This document shows, in pieces, positions 33,860-42,981 of a stretch of DNA of 64,000 nucleotides. The stretch covers positions 203,009 to 267,008 of the forward strand of contig MHAZ01000012.1 in the NCBI GenBank assembly GCA_001803165.1, written 5' to 3'. The number at the start of each line of letters is the position of its first letter. The stretch's first letter is position 1. The notes beneath the pieces were generated by a model, which saw nothing but the letters and a program-made list of their open reading frames with translations, was not told the origin of the DNA and searched no databases. The position numbers and the translations under genes are program-made. Source of the DNA: Stygiobacter sp. RIFOXYC2_FULL_38_25 (GTDB lineage Bacteria; Bacteroidota; Ignavibacteria; Ignavibacteriales; Melioribacteraceae).

Positions 33860-36046
33860 ATGAAAAGAATTCTTAAGAAAGTTTTACTCATACTACTATT
33901 ATTGGGAGAGTTTTCTTACTCACAAAGTGGCGCCAGCATGCAAGTAAAATGTGATGGAAGCATTGATGGAACAATTGGGAGTGAGTTTACCATATCCATT
34001 GATGTGAATAATGTGACAAATTTCTTAGGTGCCTCATTTAATCTTACTTACAATTCTACGTATTTGGATTATGTTACCGCTACAGCCGGTAGTTGGATTG
34101 GGAATTCTTCAGATTTAATATTTTTTCCTGCTGCGGATGAAGTTACTGGTATTGTGAGTGTCGGAATAACAAGGAAAGGGACAATAGGCGCTATAAATGG
34201 TACAGGCAATATTGTATCGATCAAATTTCGTGTGACAAGTTTACCTGGCCAAACTACAACACTGCCTTTTACCCTTAGTGCTGTAAACGCCATTGATCCC
34301 AACGGCGGTTCTATACCGTTGGCTCAAATAAACGATTCCACCCAATTGATAATTCAAGGGGATTATATTCTTACGATTACATCTGCAAATGGTACTGTAA
34401 CAAAAAATCCCGATCAAGTTAGTTACACTAGCGGATCAGCAGTAATATTAACAGCGACACCAAATCAAGGATATATGTTTTCTGGCTGGGGTGGTGATGC
34501 CAACGGTACTATTAATCCACTCACAGTAACAATGGATGGAAATAAAAATATTATAGCAAACTTTACAATAATTCCTATACTACCTACAATAAATGTTAGT
34601 AACGCACTGATAAATTTTGGAGAAGTATCTATCAACACAATCTCTGCGGAAAAAAGTTATAATGTCACCGGCATTAATTTAGCGGCGACTGTCGTTATTT
34701 CAGCTCCAAATGGATTTCAGATATCACGATCGAGTAACCAAGGCTTTACAACTTCGCTTATACTTGCACCAAATGCCGGTGTTGTTAATGAAACAATATT
34801 TGTAAGATTTTTACCAAATGAAACAAAAAACTACAATGCAAGTATTGAAAATATATCAACAGGCGCAACTGCGCAGAATGTTGAAGTAAGAGGAACGGGA
34901 ATATTACCACCACGACCAACAGTGAATGTGAATAATACTTCCTTGATTTTTGGAGACGTGCTAGTTAATACTAACTCTTCACCAAAGTCTTATATTTTAT
35001 CGGGCAGCAACCTTTCATCAAACATTACAATTGAAGCGCCGAGCAGTTTTCAGATATCAAATAATGAAACATTTGGATTTGGAAGCAGTATTACATTAAA
35101 CCCAACAAATGGAACAGTGAGTAATACATTGATATGGGTGAGATTCAGCCCGGCGGCGGCACAAAGTTATAGTGGAAATGTAATTAATACTTCTTCTGGC
35201 GCAATAACCAAAAACGTTTCGGTTAGCGGTACAGGGGGTAATAAGGTAACAACGAGCAGCAATCCAGATAATGGTGGTACAACGAGCGGAGGCGGAATTT
35301 ATAACACCGGCAAAAATATAGCTGTAAAAGCGACATCAAATAAGGGATTTAAATTCATTAATTGGACAGAAAATGCATTTCCCGTTTCTACAGATTCAAG
35401 TTATCAATTTACAATGCCCAATAATAGTAGAGCATTAGTTGCAAATTTTAGCGATGGGAAAGGGAACAGATCTCCAATTTTTTTAAAGTCAATGCCTGAT
35501 ACAACCATCTATGTTCATAATGTACAAGTGTTGTTTAAGTATGAATATAAAGCAGTAGACCCTGATGGTGATGTAGTTAACTTTAAATTAGATTCGGGAC
35601 CCGATGGAGCAACTCTAAGTAATATTGGTTTATTTACCTGGATACCGAAAACCACACAGGCCGGAATGCAATATTTATTGAAGATTTCAATATCTGATGG
35701 CACTTTAACACAAACAATCATTACTACCATCAAAACTTTTAGTACAATTGTTGGAATCGAGGAGTATGGTTTTATATTCCCGTCCAAATTTGATTTAAAG
35801 CAAAATTATCCTAATCCATTTAACCCAATGACTAAAATAAATTATCAACTTGCGCGAGATGGCTTGGTAACGTTGATAATTTATGATCTATTAGGTCGGG
35901 AAGTGGTGGAATTAATTAATGAGTTTAAAACTGCTGGATATTACAAAGTAGATTTTGATGCAAGTATACTATCAAGTGGAGTTTATATTTGCTCAATAAA
36001 AGCGAATGATTTTTCGAAATCTATTAAGCTCATTTTAACAAAGTAA
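33860..36046 (+). CDS. Secreted cohesin-domain protein with InlB-like and Ig-like modules and T9SS tail
   Basis: A 728-residue exported protein with signal peptide (RILKKVLLILLLLGEFSYSQ). Module order: cohesin-like domain at about 25-168 (GASFNLTYNSTYLDYVTATA resembles the cohesin of the upstream protein), InlB-like repeat (169-238), and two related 100-residue domains (about 245-350 and 352-455) each opening INFGEVSIN or LIFGDVLVN, as in ASPM/SPD2/Hydin-like modules. A second InlB-like repeat (458-530), a cadherin/Ig-like segment (about 532-620) and the T9SS sorting domain with NYPNPFNP follow. It begins 41 bases after the M23 gene and is probably co-transcribed. No enzymatic domain is seen. 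Confidence 0.82.
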   Translation: MKRILKKVLLILLLLGEFSYSQSGASMQVKCDGSIDGTIGSEFTISIDVNNVTNFLGASFNLTYNSTYLDYVTATAGSWIGNSSDLIFFPAADEVTGIVSVGITRKGTIGAINGTGNIVSIKFRVTSLPGQTTTLPFTLSAVNAIDPNGGSIPLAQINDSTQLIIQGDYILTITSANGTVTKNPDQVSYTSGSAVILTATPNQGYMFSGWGGDANGTINPLTVTMDGNKNIIANFTIIPILPTINVSNALINFGEVSINTISAEKSYNVTGINLAATVVISAPNGFQISRSSNQGFTTSLILAPNAGVVNETIFVRFLPNETKNYNASIENISTGATAQNVEVRGTGILPPRPTVNVNNTSLIFGDVLVNTNSSPKSYILSGSNLSSNITIEAPSSFQISNNETFGFGSSITLNPTNGTVSNTLIWVRFSPAAAQSYSGNVINTSSGAITKNVSVSGTGGNKVTTSSNPDNGGTTSGGGIYNTGKNIAVKATSNKGFKFINWTENAFPVSTDSSYQFTMPNNSRALVANFSDGKGNRSPIFLKSMPDTTIYVHNVQVLFKYEYKAVDPDGDVVNFKLDSGPDGATLSNIGLFTWIPKTTQAGMQYLLKISISDGTLTQTIITTIKTFSTIVGIEEYGFIFPSKFDLKQNYPNPFNPMTKINYQLARDGLVTLIIYDLLGREVVELINEFKTAGYYKVDFDASILSSGVYICSIKANDFSKSIKLILTK

Positions 36047-36112
36047 TAACTGTAATTTTTTCGATTTTCTCTCGTTGTTAGAAATTATTAATCTATTCGA
36101 TGTGAAAAGCAA

Positions 36113-36140
36113 AACCCCAGCATTCACTGGGGTTCTCTTT
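36113..36140. terminator. Bidirectional Rho-independent terminator
   Basis: AACCCCAG and CTGGGGTT form an 8-pair stem with loop CATTCA. On the plus strand CTCTTT follows, and on the minus strand TTTTGCTTTTC follows the stem. It lies between the convergent cohesin-protein and permease genes, so it can serve both. Confidence 0.8.
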
Positions 36141-36152
36141 CGAAAAGATAAA

Positions 36153-37487
36153 TCATTTCTTAATCTTTGAATTCCAATAATAGAATGCCGGCAATCCGAG
36201 CAAAACTAAACCAAGCCCAATAAATGAATCACGCGGGTTTTCTATCAGAGTATTAATTACTAAATAAGTTGAGAAGATGATAAAGATAATTGGGGTGTAA
36301 GGATATCCCCAAGTTTTATAAGGACGATCTAATTCCGGTTTATTTTTCCTTAGGATTATTACTGCCGCTGCTGCCATTGCATAGAAAATCCATGATGCGA
36401 AAACAACATAAGTGATAAGCTGCTCAAACGTTCCCGTTAGAACAAGCAAGCAAGCCCAAATTCCTTGCAGAATTAAGGACTGAATAGGCGTTCCAAATTT
36501 TGAATGAACTAAAGCCAACCGTTTGAAAAATAAATTTTCTTTCGACATAGCGTAGTAAATTCTTGCCGGCGCCAATACCAAACCGTTGTTGCATCCGAGT
36601 GTTGAGATTATTACCGCGATTGCGGCAAGAGCGGCACCGGTTGTTCCAACTACTACAGTAACGGCATCAGATAACACCAATGTTGATTGAGCAATTCTAT
36701 CAATAGATAAAATTGCCATGTAAGAAAGATTAACCGTTACGTAAACAAAAATTACGAGCAAAGTAGAAATGATTAAAGCGCGGGGAATATTTTTTTGTGG
36801 TTCTTTCACTTCGCCAGCAACAAATGTAGTTTGAATCCAGCCATCGTAAGCCCAGAGAACTGCAACTAATGCTAAACCAAAAGGTCCAGCCATATTTGCT
36901 AACGGCATTTCAATTCCGGTTGTTGATGAAAAATTAGCTGACGATCCGAAAAAAACGCCGAGCAAAGCTATAACTGCAAGGGTTCCAATTTTGATAATGG
37001 TGAGCACATTTTGAACAATCGCGCCGGACTTAACGCCGAGACTGTTTATCAATGTTAATAGGATGATTGAAATTATAGCGACGCTGCTAATTCCCATTGG
37101 AGAAAGTGGAATGAAGTAACCTAAGTATGTTGCAAATCCAACAGCAACAGCAGAAATAGATGCTGTGCGGATTACAGCAAATGCCGACCAGCCGTAAAGA
37201 AATCCCCACAACGAACCGTAAGCTTCTTTTAGGTAAACATACAAGCCTCCGGCATTAGGGTACATTGTACCAAGTTCAGCAATTGAAAGTGCACCGAACA
37301 AACTTACTATTCCGCCGATAACCCATGCTGCAATTGACCATGAAGGAGAGTGCACGAACAAAGCAATACTTGCGGGAACTAGAAAGATTCCGGAGCCGAT
37401 CATACTGCCCACACTAATCATTGTGGTATCAAGAAGATTGAACTCCCGCTTTAGTTCAGTGGTTTGTGCTTTAACAGAATCAGCCAT
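36153..37487 (-). CDS. APC-superfamily amino-acid permease
   Basis: A 444-residue inner-membrane transporter with about twelve hydrophobic segments. The helix-1 substrate motif is SVGSMIGSGIFLVPASIA near residue 27, diagnostic of the APC/LAT branch. Other family segments are NAGGLYVYLKEAYGSLWGFL and LWAYDGWIQTTFVAGEVKEP. The pattern is closest to exchangers such as SteT/LAT-type carriers, but the substrate cannot be told from sequence. It appears to be a single gene bounded by a terminator. Confidence 0.88.
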   Translation of the reverse strand: MADSVKAQTTELKREFNLLDTTMISVGSMIGSGIFLVPASIALFVHSPSWSIAAWVIGGIVSLFGALSIAELGTMYPNAGGLYVYLKEAYGSLWGFLYGWSAFAVIRTASISAVAVGFATYLGYFIPLSPMGISSVAIISIILLTLINSLGVKSGAIVQNVLTIIKIGTLAVIALLGVFFGSSANFSSTTGIEMPLANMAGPFGLALVAVLWAYDGWIQTTFVAGEVKEPQKNIPRALIISTLLVIFVYVTVNLSYMAILSIDRIAQSTLVLSDAVTVVVGTTGAALAAIAVIISTLGCNNGLVLAPARIYYAMSKENLFFKRLALVHSKFGTPIQSLILQGIWACLLVLTGTFEQLITYVVFASWIFYAMAAAAVIILRKNKPELDRPYKTWGYPYTPIIFIIFSTYLVINTLIENPRDSFIGLGLVLLGLPAFYYWNSKIKK

Positions 37488-37558
37488 GCTATTTCCTTAT
37501 CTGATGGTGAGATGGGTTACAACATAATAAATAATGAACAAAAAATTCAGTTGAAGTT

Positions 37559-37625
37559 CTTGGCAACTTAGCGTGTTTGCGAGAGAATATTCTTTTCTCG
37601 CGGAGCCGCAAAGGCGCAAAAAAAA
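37559..37625. repeat. CGCAAAG-type inverted repeat
   Basis: This segment reads TTAGCGTGTTTGCGAGAGAA on one side and TTTTCTCGCGGAGCCGCAAA on the other, with the pair GCGAGA / TCTCGC around the centre near 37590. The style matches the CTTTGCG / CGCAAAG inverted repeat at 1416-1499, though the sequences are not identical. Confidence 0.4.
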
Positions 37626-37651
37626 GCGAGAAGTAAATTTTCACTTCCCGC
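37618..37651 (-). terminator. Rho-independent terminator of the symporter gene
   Basis: On the minus strand GCGGGAAGT pairs with ACTTCTCGC (one G-U pair) around the loop GAAAATTT, followed by eight T residues. It is placed about 50 bases after the stop of the symporter gene, so it ends that transcript. Confidence 0.75.
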
Positions 37652-37702
37652 TTCTGTCTCAATTACTTATTTCTGTTTTCTGATTTCTTAGTTCTGTTTA
37701 AC

Positions 37703-39799
37703 CTACATTTCTTTTTCAACAGTAACTAATTTGCTCTCTTGGAATTGCGCGCTTAAACGGTGTTCTTCACCGATATAAACAACACCATTTTCTTCGTGTG
37801 GCTCGCCATATTTAGAATGAAAAGATTTAAGACCGCCTAAATATTTTCTTTTATCACATACGTAAACAAGATCGCCAACTTCGGCTTCCATCTTTTTCAT
37901 ATCAGCTTTTGAAACGCTTATGTAATCTTCGTTGTCTTTTCTAACGCGCCAATGAGCTGTAATAACTTCGCCTTCACGCTCATTTACTTTGCCACCCTTA
38001 AAAATCTCTTTGGCTCTGTGAATTGACCACGCGGTTAAACCATCTAAGTGAACATTAGGATCGAAGTGGATATAATATTGCGCAGTTAGAGAAACAAGTA
38101 CTGTCATTACTAAAACTATTATCATTGATATAGCAAGCGGCAAAACATTTATCCAAATAATTATCAAGCTGGCAACTATAATCCCAATAAACACACGCAT
38201 AAGTTTTTCATGCGAAGCAGATTTTCTAATTTTATTTACAATTCCTTTTTGCCAGCTTAATGTAAGAGTGATTAGAACTCCTACAGCAACACAAACAATA
38301 GTATTGTACAATGCACTTATGTAAGAATATGGATGTACAGGATCGAAAGGAGTGCCGTGGGCAATTGGGGCGATTAAAATATCCGGATAAGTAGCGCCAA
38401 GTATCATCAGAGATGATCCGCCAAGAAATGTTGCAAGTACACCGGCAGGAGTAAATTTCTTCCAGAATACGCCTAAGAAAATTGCGGTAACTAATGGCGG
38501 TGTTAATGTTGAATGAAAATATCCGTGCGCCTGGTACACCGTTGGGTATTTACTAAACGGAATCGTCGCAAGTATTCCTACTGCGGTAATTACTATTGAT
38601 GAAATTCTTGCTACAAAAAGTTCTTCTTTACTGGTTTGTTCTTGCGTTGTAACTCTCTTAGCATAAAGCTTTCGCACGTGCGGATGTACATCATTCATAT
38701 AAACTGCCGCTATTGCGTTGATAAGAGAATCTACCGTAGAAAGTAAAGTTGCCGTTAAAGCCGCAATCACAAATCCAAAAACACCTTTGCTGGCAATAAT
38801 ATGTGTTACGGCAATAAATACTTCATCCGGATTTACATCGGCGTTCAAAGCTGGTTTTGCCATTCCTAATATTGCCTTTGCAATCCAGCCGGCATTACCT
38901 ACTACTATTGCGGAAAGGGGAAGCATAAATAACACATTAAACACAGCGGCTTTTCTTCCTTCATCAACACTTTTGGCAGACATAAATCTCATCAAGAGAC
39001 CCATGTTCATAAAGAGAAAGCCTACAGAACCGGCAACCCCATCTTGCCAAAATATTCCTACAAAATTAAAATCCGCCGGAGAGTTGAAATCTGCCAAAGG
39101 CAGCCTCCAATCTGGCGGAAGCAAATGCCAAAATGCTTCAAGTCCGCCAACGTAATTGATACCCATAAGAAAGATTAAAAAACCGGCGAAGAGAAGAATA
39201 ACGCCTTGAATCAAATCTGTGAAAATAACCGCGGTTTGACCACCAAATGTAGTGTACACTCCGGTTATGGCCGCAATTGTTATTATTACTCCCATTAGGT
39301 TTACCGGGATGAAGAGACCGAATATATCGAAAGAAGCCGGGAGTAGCGGAGTGAAAACTTTTCCTAATGTAAGTAAGCCGATTCCCAGATAGCCAATCAT
39401 GTACAACAATTGGAAAACCGTGGCTATTAGCCTAACTGTTGGACTAAAGCGCTTTTCGAAATACTCCGGGATGGATTTTATTTTTGTATAAACAACAATT
39501 GGCAGCCATCCAAAAAGGAAAAAAGGCATAAAGAACCAATCATTCATATAGGTCATAGTTGAGGAAACGCCGTGCTCTAAACCTTTTGCCGCATATTTAA
39601 CAAAGCTATGGCTACCAACTCCCGTTGCAACAATAGAAACAGTAATTAGCCACCAGGCAAATCTTCTTCCACCAAAGAAAAAGTCGTTTGTGTTACGGTT
39701 GTATTTTGCGAAGTAGCTTCCAAACAACATAATGCCTATGAAATAAACAAACATCACTACCCAATCGGTAGCGGTACCTAATCCGTGTAATGATTCCAT
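37703..39799 (-). CDS. Sodium:solute symporter family transporter
   Basis: A 698-residue inner-membrane protein with about thirteen hydrophobic segments. It opens WVVMFVYFIGIMLFGSYFAK and NDFFFGGRRFAWWLITVSIV, typical of the SSS family, with GVYTTFGGQTAVIFTDLIQG further in. The last 100 or so residues (from about 590) are hydrophilic and extend beyond the usual SSS core. They include HWRVRKDNEDYISVSKADMK and a segment on 'VGDLVYVCDKRKYLGG'. The substrate (sugar, proline-like or other) is not resolved. A 70-residue two-helix protein is encoded 8 bases upstream and is likely co-expressed. Confidence 0.88.
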   Translation of the reverse strand: MESLHGLGTATDWVVMFVYFIGIMLFGSYFAKYNRNTNDFFFGGRRFAWWLITVSIVATGVGSHSFVKYAAKGLEHGVSSTMTYMNDWFFMPFFLFGWLPIVVYTKIKSIPEYFEKRFSPTVRLIATVFQLLYMIGYLGIGLLTLGKVFTPLLPASFDIFGLFIPVNLMGVIITIAAITGVYTTFGGQTAVIFTDLIQGVILLFAGFLIFLMGINYVGGLEAFWHLLPPDWRLPLADFNSPADFNFVGIFWQDGVAGSVGFLFMNMGLLMRFMSAKSVDEGRKAAVFNVLFMLPLSAIVVGNAGWIAKAILGMAKPALNADVNPDEVFIAVTHIIASKGVFGFVIAALTATLLSTVDSLINAIAAVYMNDVHPHVRKLYAKRVTTQEQTSKEELFVARISSIVITAVGILATIPFSKYPTVYQAHGYFHSTLTPPLVTAIFLGVFWKKFTPAGVLATFLGGSSLMILGATYPDILIAPIAHGTPFDPVHPYSYISALYNTIVCVAVGVLITLTLSWQKGIVNKIRKSASHEKLMRVFIGIIVASLIIIWINVLPLAISMIIVLVMTVLVSLTAQYYIHFDPNVHLDGLTAWSIHRAKEIFKGGKVNEREGEVITAHWRVRKDNEDYISVSKADMKKMEAEVGDLVYVCDKRKYLGGLKSFHSKYGEPHEENGVVYIGEEHRLSAQFQESKLVTVEKEM

Positions 39800-39807
39800 A
39801 TTCTATC

Positions 39808-40020
39808 TTACCAGTAAAGAGCTGCTATTATTAAAATCGCGTGAATTATTAAGAAGTAGAAATAACCAAAATAAAGTACTTTGCGCCACCATTTATTCCT
39901 TTTTAAGCGCAAGTCGAGACCTTTTGTTTTATGAATGATATACATCCCGAAAAAAAAGAAAAGTCCTCCAAATCCATATAAATAAATAAACGGTAGCCAT
40001 GAGTGTGAAAAGCTCGGCAT
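39808..40020 (-). CDS. Small two-helix membrane protein preceding the symporter
   Basis: A 70-residue protein with two hydrophobic segments (FIYLYGFGGLFFFFGMYII and VLYFGYFYFLIIHAILIIAA) separated by a basic loop (HKTKGLDLRLKRNKWWRK). It lies 8 bases upstream of the symporter and on the same strand. Some SSS carriers work with small membrane partners (for example YjcH with ActP), so an accessory role is plausible. I do not recognise a named family. Confidence 0.6.
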   Translation of the reverse strand: MPSFSHSWLPFIYLYGFGGLFFFFGMYIIHKTKGLDLRLKRNKWWRKVLYFGYFYFLIIHAILIIAALYW

Positions 40021-40225
40021 AGCTAAGCTCCTAAAAAGTTCGCGCCAAAGTTAGGTTAGAGACCAAAGCCAAGCAAATGAAATTTTGCTAATTATGAGCC
40101 TGAAAATGCTTAAAAGCCATTCAGAAATAATAATTTATGGAGTATGATAAAATTGCATTTAAGATGGTGTTAGTCTAAATTTAGCGCCTAAAATTTTAGA
40201 TATTTCAAAGCGGAGGTTGTTTTAT

Positions 40226-42313
40226 ATGGGTATGATGCTCAAAATGAGGAGTATGGCTCCATGGTTTATGCTCACAGTTGGCGGTTTGTTTGTTCTTTTC
40301 ATGGTTCTTTCGGATTCCAGAGTTTTAGATTTTGCTAGAACGCAATCTCAGAATGTTGGATCGGTTGACGGAGAAGACGTTACCTACCAAGATTATTCTA
40401 CAATGGTTGAACAAGCTAGAAAAAATCAAGAGCAGGCAACCGGTCAGCAAATAAGTGAAGAGCAGATGGATTACTTCAGAGACCAAATATGGAACCAGTT
40501 GGTAACCCTAAAGTTGATAGATAAGAAGATTAAAGAATTCGGTATTGTTATCTCTGATGATGAAGTAAGAGACGCAATTATGGGACCTAATCCACCTGCA
40601 GAAATAACAAGGCAGTTTACTGATTCTACAGGAGTATTTAAACGTCAGGATTACGAAACCGCTATGCGCGATCCACGTAACAAACAAATTGTAATTGGTT
40701 TGGAACAGCAAATTAAACAACAGTTAACACAGCAGAAACTTCAGAATTATTTGTTCGCTTCAATCGGTGCAACAGAATCCGAAGCTTACGATACTTATGT
40801 TAAGCAGAATATCAAAATGAAAGCTAACTACATTAAGATAGATGCTAATACAGTTCCTGATGCTGATGTTAAAGTTGCCGACGCCGATATGAAAAAATAT
40901 TACGATGAACACGCAGAAGATTTCAAAATAGAAAACCAGAGAAAAATTAAATATGTAATGTTCCGCCGCCAGGCTTCTCAAGGCGATTCTGTAATGATTA
41001 AGAATGGACTTGATGATATTGTAAAGAAACTTAAAAGTGATACAGCTTCATTTAAAAGCTATGTGCAAAGCTATTCCGAGCAGCCATATAGAAGAGATAC
41101 GGTTGGGTTAGCTTCTTTACCAACAGAAGCCCGCGATCTTTTAGTTAGAGGTAATGCCGGAGATATTATTGGTCCGGTTGCTACTTTTGAAGGCTATGTA
41201 GTTTATAAACTTGTTAACAAAACAAACGCTAAGAATGAACAAGTACGCGCTTCGCACATTTTAATTCGTCTTACCGGAAACGATGCTGAAGACAAGAAAA
41301 AGATTGATGCTATTTACAATGAAGTTTCAAAAGGTGCCGATTTTGCTACAGTTGCAAAAGCTAAATCTCAAGACGGCAGCGCACCGCAAGGCGGCGATCT
41401 TGGATGGTTTGGTAAAGGTCAGATGGTTAAAGAATTTGAAAATGCTTGCTTCGGCGGAAAAGTTGGTGTAGTTCAGAAGCCTATTAAAACTCAGTTCGGT
41501 TATCACATTGTTAAAGTAACCGGAAGATCAAATCAAGATTTTGTAGTTGAAAAAATTGTTAACAAAATTCAAACTTCAGCTACAACAACGGAAAAAGTTT
41601 ATCAAGACGCTGCTGATTTTGGATACATAGCAAAAGAGAACGGATTTGAATCTGAAGCAAAAGTAATGAAGTATGAAGTTATTGAAACTCCTCCTTTTAA
41701 CGAAGAAGCAACAGCTATACCTGGACTTGGAATGAACCGCGCGCTTGTTAAGTGGTCGTTCGAAAACAGCACTGGTGAAGTAAGTGATGTCTTCAGATTG
41801 CCTGCCGGTTATGTTGTAGCTATGGTTTCGGAAGAAATTAAACCTGGAATGAAACCTTTTGATGAAGTAAAGGAAACTGTTAAAGGTGCTGTTACTTCAC
41901 TAAAGAAGCTAGAAAAAGCAATGGCAATAGCTAAACAGATTAGAAATCAAATTGGTGATAACGGTGATGGAAACGCGGCTAAAACAGTTTGGGCTTCTGC
42001 CGAAGTTGATACTACTGTAGAATTTACTACAGCCGGCACGGTTGGAACGCTCGGACGTGAATTTGGATTTACTGAAGCTGCTTACAAAGCTGAATTGAAC
42101 AAGTGGACACAACCTGTAAAGGGAAGAACAAACGCCTACTTGATTAATGTAAAATCAAAAACACAATTTGATCAAAATGCTTTCAATGCCGCTAAAGAAG
42201 CAATTAAAAAAGATTTAATTGCCAACAAGAAAAATGTTTACCTCTCTCAATGGGTAGAGCAGCTAAAGAAAGAAGCGGATATTGTAGATAACCGCTACAT
42301 GTTCTTCAGATAA
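40226..42313 (+). CDS. PpiD/SurA-like peptidyl-prolyl isomerase, membrane-anchored
   Basis: About 695 residues. An N-terminal membrane anchor (SMAPWFMLTVGGLFVLFMVL) is followed by a SurA-like N-terminal domain (VGSVDGEDVTYQDYSTMVEQ; DQIWNQLVTLKLIDKKIKEF). A parvulin PPIase domain lies in the middle (VRASHILIRLTG through GGDLGWFGKGQMVKEFENAC and TQFGYHIVKVTG, about residues 345-440), and a long C-terminal substrate-binding region follows. The architecture matches PpiD-type foldases of outer-membrane proteins. The ATG at 40226 is nine bases after CGGAGG and is preferred over a TTG at 40217. A strong terminator follows. Confidence 0.88.
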   Translation: MGMMLKMRSMAPWFMLTVGGLFVLFMVLSDSRVLDFARTQSQNVGSVDGEDVTYQDYSTMVEQARKNQEQATGQQISEEQMDYFRDQIWNQLVTLKLIDKKIKEFGIVISDDEVRDAIMGPNPPAEITRQFTDSTGVFKRQDYETAMRDPRNKQIVIGLEQQIKQQLTQQKLQNYLFASIGATESEAYDTYVKQNIKMKANYIKIDANTVPDADVKVADADMKKYYDEHAEDFKIENQRKIKYVMFRRQASQGDSVMIKNGLDDIVKKLKSDTASFKSYVQSYSEQPYRRDTVGLASLPTEARDLLVRGNAGDIIGPVATFEGYVVYKLVNKTNAKNEQVRASHILIRLTGNDAEDKKKIDAIYNEVSKGADFATVAKAKSQDGSAPQGGDLGWFGKGQMVKEFENACFGGKVGVVQKPIKTQFGYHIVKVTGRSNQDFVVEKIVNKIQTSATTTEKVYQDAADFGYIAKENGFESEAKVMKYEVIETPPFNEEATAIPGLGMNRALVKWSFENSTGEVSDVFRLPAGYVVAMVSEEIKPGMKPFDEVKETVKGAVTSLKKLEKAMAIAKQIRNQIGDNGDGNAAKTVWASAEVDTTVEFTTAGTVGTLGREFGFTEAAYKAELNKWTQPVKGRTNAYLINVKSKTQFDQNAFNAAKEAIKKDLIANKKNVYLSQWVEQLKKEADIVDNRYMFFR

Positions 42314-42319
42314 AAAGTT

Positions 42320-42345
42320 AATCCCGCTTCGGCGGGATTTTTTTT
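42320..42345 (+). terminator. Rho-independent terminator after the PPIase gene
   Basis: AATCCCGC-TTCG-GCGGGATT with a UUCG tetraloop, followed by a run of T residues. It begins seven bases after the PPIase stop and is a textbook intrinsic terminator. Confidence 0.9.
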
Positions 42346-42438
42346 ATACGGCAATCTTCTTCACAATTTTTTTAACGCAACTCTTATTTTCTTTTCAGAT
42401 TAAGTATATTTAGCCCGAAAACATAGCATTCCCGCAAA

Positions 42439-42981
42439 ATGAGAATTTATTTGACCGGATTTATGACAAGCGGCAAAAGTACAATTGGGCCGATACTTGC
42501 CAATGTACTTGGGCTGGAATACTATGATCTTGATAGAGAAATTGAGTCTGAAGAACAATTAACAGTTGTGGATATTTTTGAAAAACATGGCGAACAATAT
42601 TTCCGCGAGGCTGAATCTAAAATACTAAACAAGCTTGCGCAGAAAAATAAAATTTTGATTTCACTTGGCGGTGGAACCATTACTAATGATAAAAATTTTG
42701 AGATGATGAGGAGTACCGGGAAGATAATTTATTTGAAAGTTTCGCCGGCTACTTTATATAAAAGATTAAAACACAAAACCGACAGGCCAATATTCCGCGA
42801 TTTGGTTCTTGGCGATCACTCTGAAGAAGATTTCTTGAAGCGGATAAAAGAATTATTAGAAAAGCGGCGCGAAGTTTATGAACGCGCTGATATAATAATA
42901 GATACGGAGGTTACTCCGTTAGGACAAACAGTTGACAGAATTGCAAAAAAAATTAAGTACATATTCCATGAAAAAAATTGA
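42439..42981 (+). CDS. aroK: Shikimate kinase
   Basis: A 180-residue P-loop kinase. Walker A is GFMTSGKSTIGPIL, shikimate-binding residues lie in YYDLDREIE and FREAESKIL, the GGG turn is ISLGGGTITND, and the lid contains KHKTDRPIF. It phosphorylates shikimate in aromatic amino-acid synthesis. Its end overlaps the aroB start by 14 bases, a common aroKB arrangement. Confidence 0.94.
   Translation: MRIYLTGFMTSGKSTIGPILANVLGLEYYDLDREIESEEQLTVVDIFEKHGEQYFREAESKILNKLAQKNKILISLGGGTITNDKNFEMMRSTGKIIYLKVSPATLYKRLKHKTDRPIFRDLVLGDHSEEDFLKRIKELLEKRREVYERADIIIDTEVTPLGQTVDRIAKKIKYIFHEKN

Noticed and set aside
29715..36046. Cellulosome locus
   Set aside because: Cohesin and dockerin modules occur, but there are no cellulases or cellulose-binding modules, and the proteins carry T9SS tails.
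38718..39155. 145-residue plus-strand open frame inside the symporter gene
   Set aside because: Antisense to a transmembrane-coding gene, which tends to give long opposite frames; no family pattern seen.
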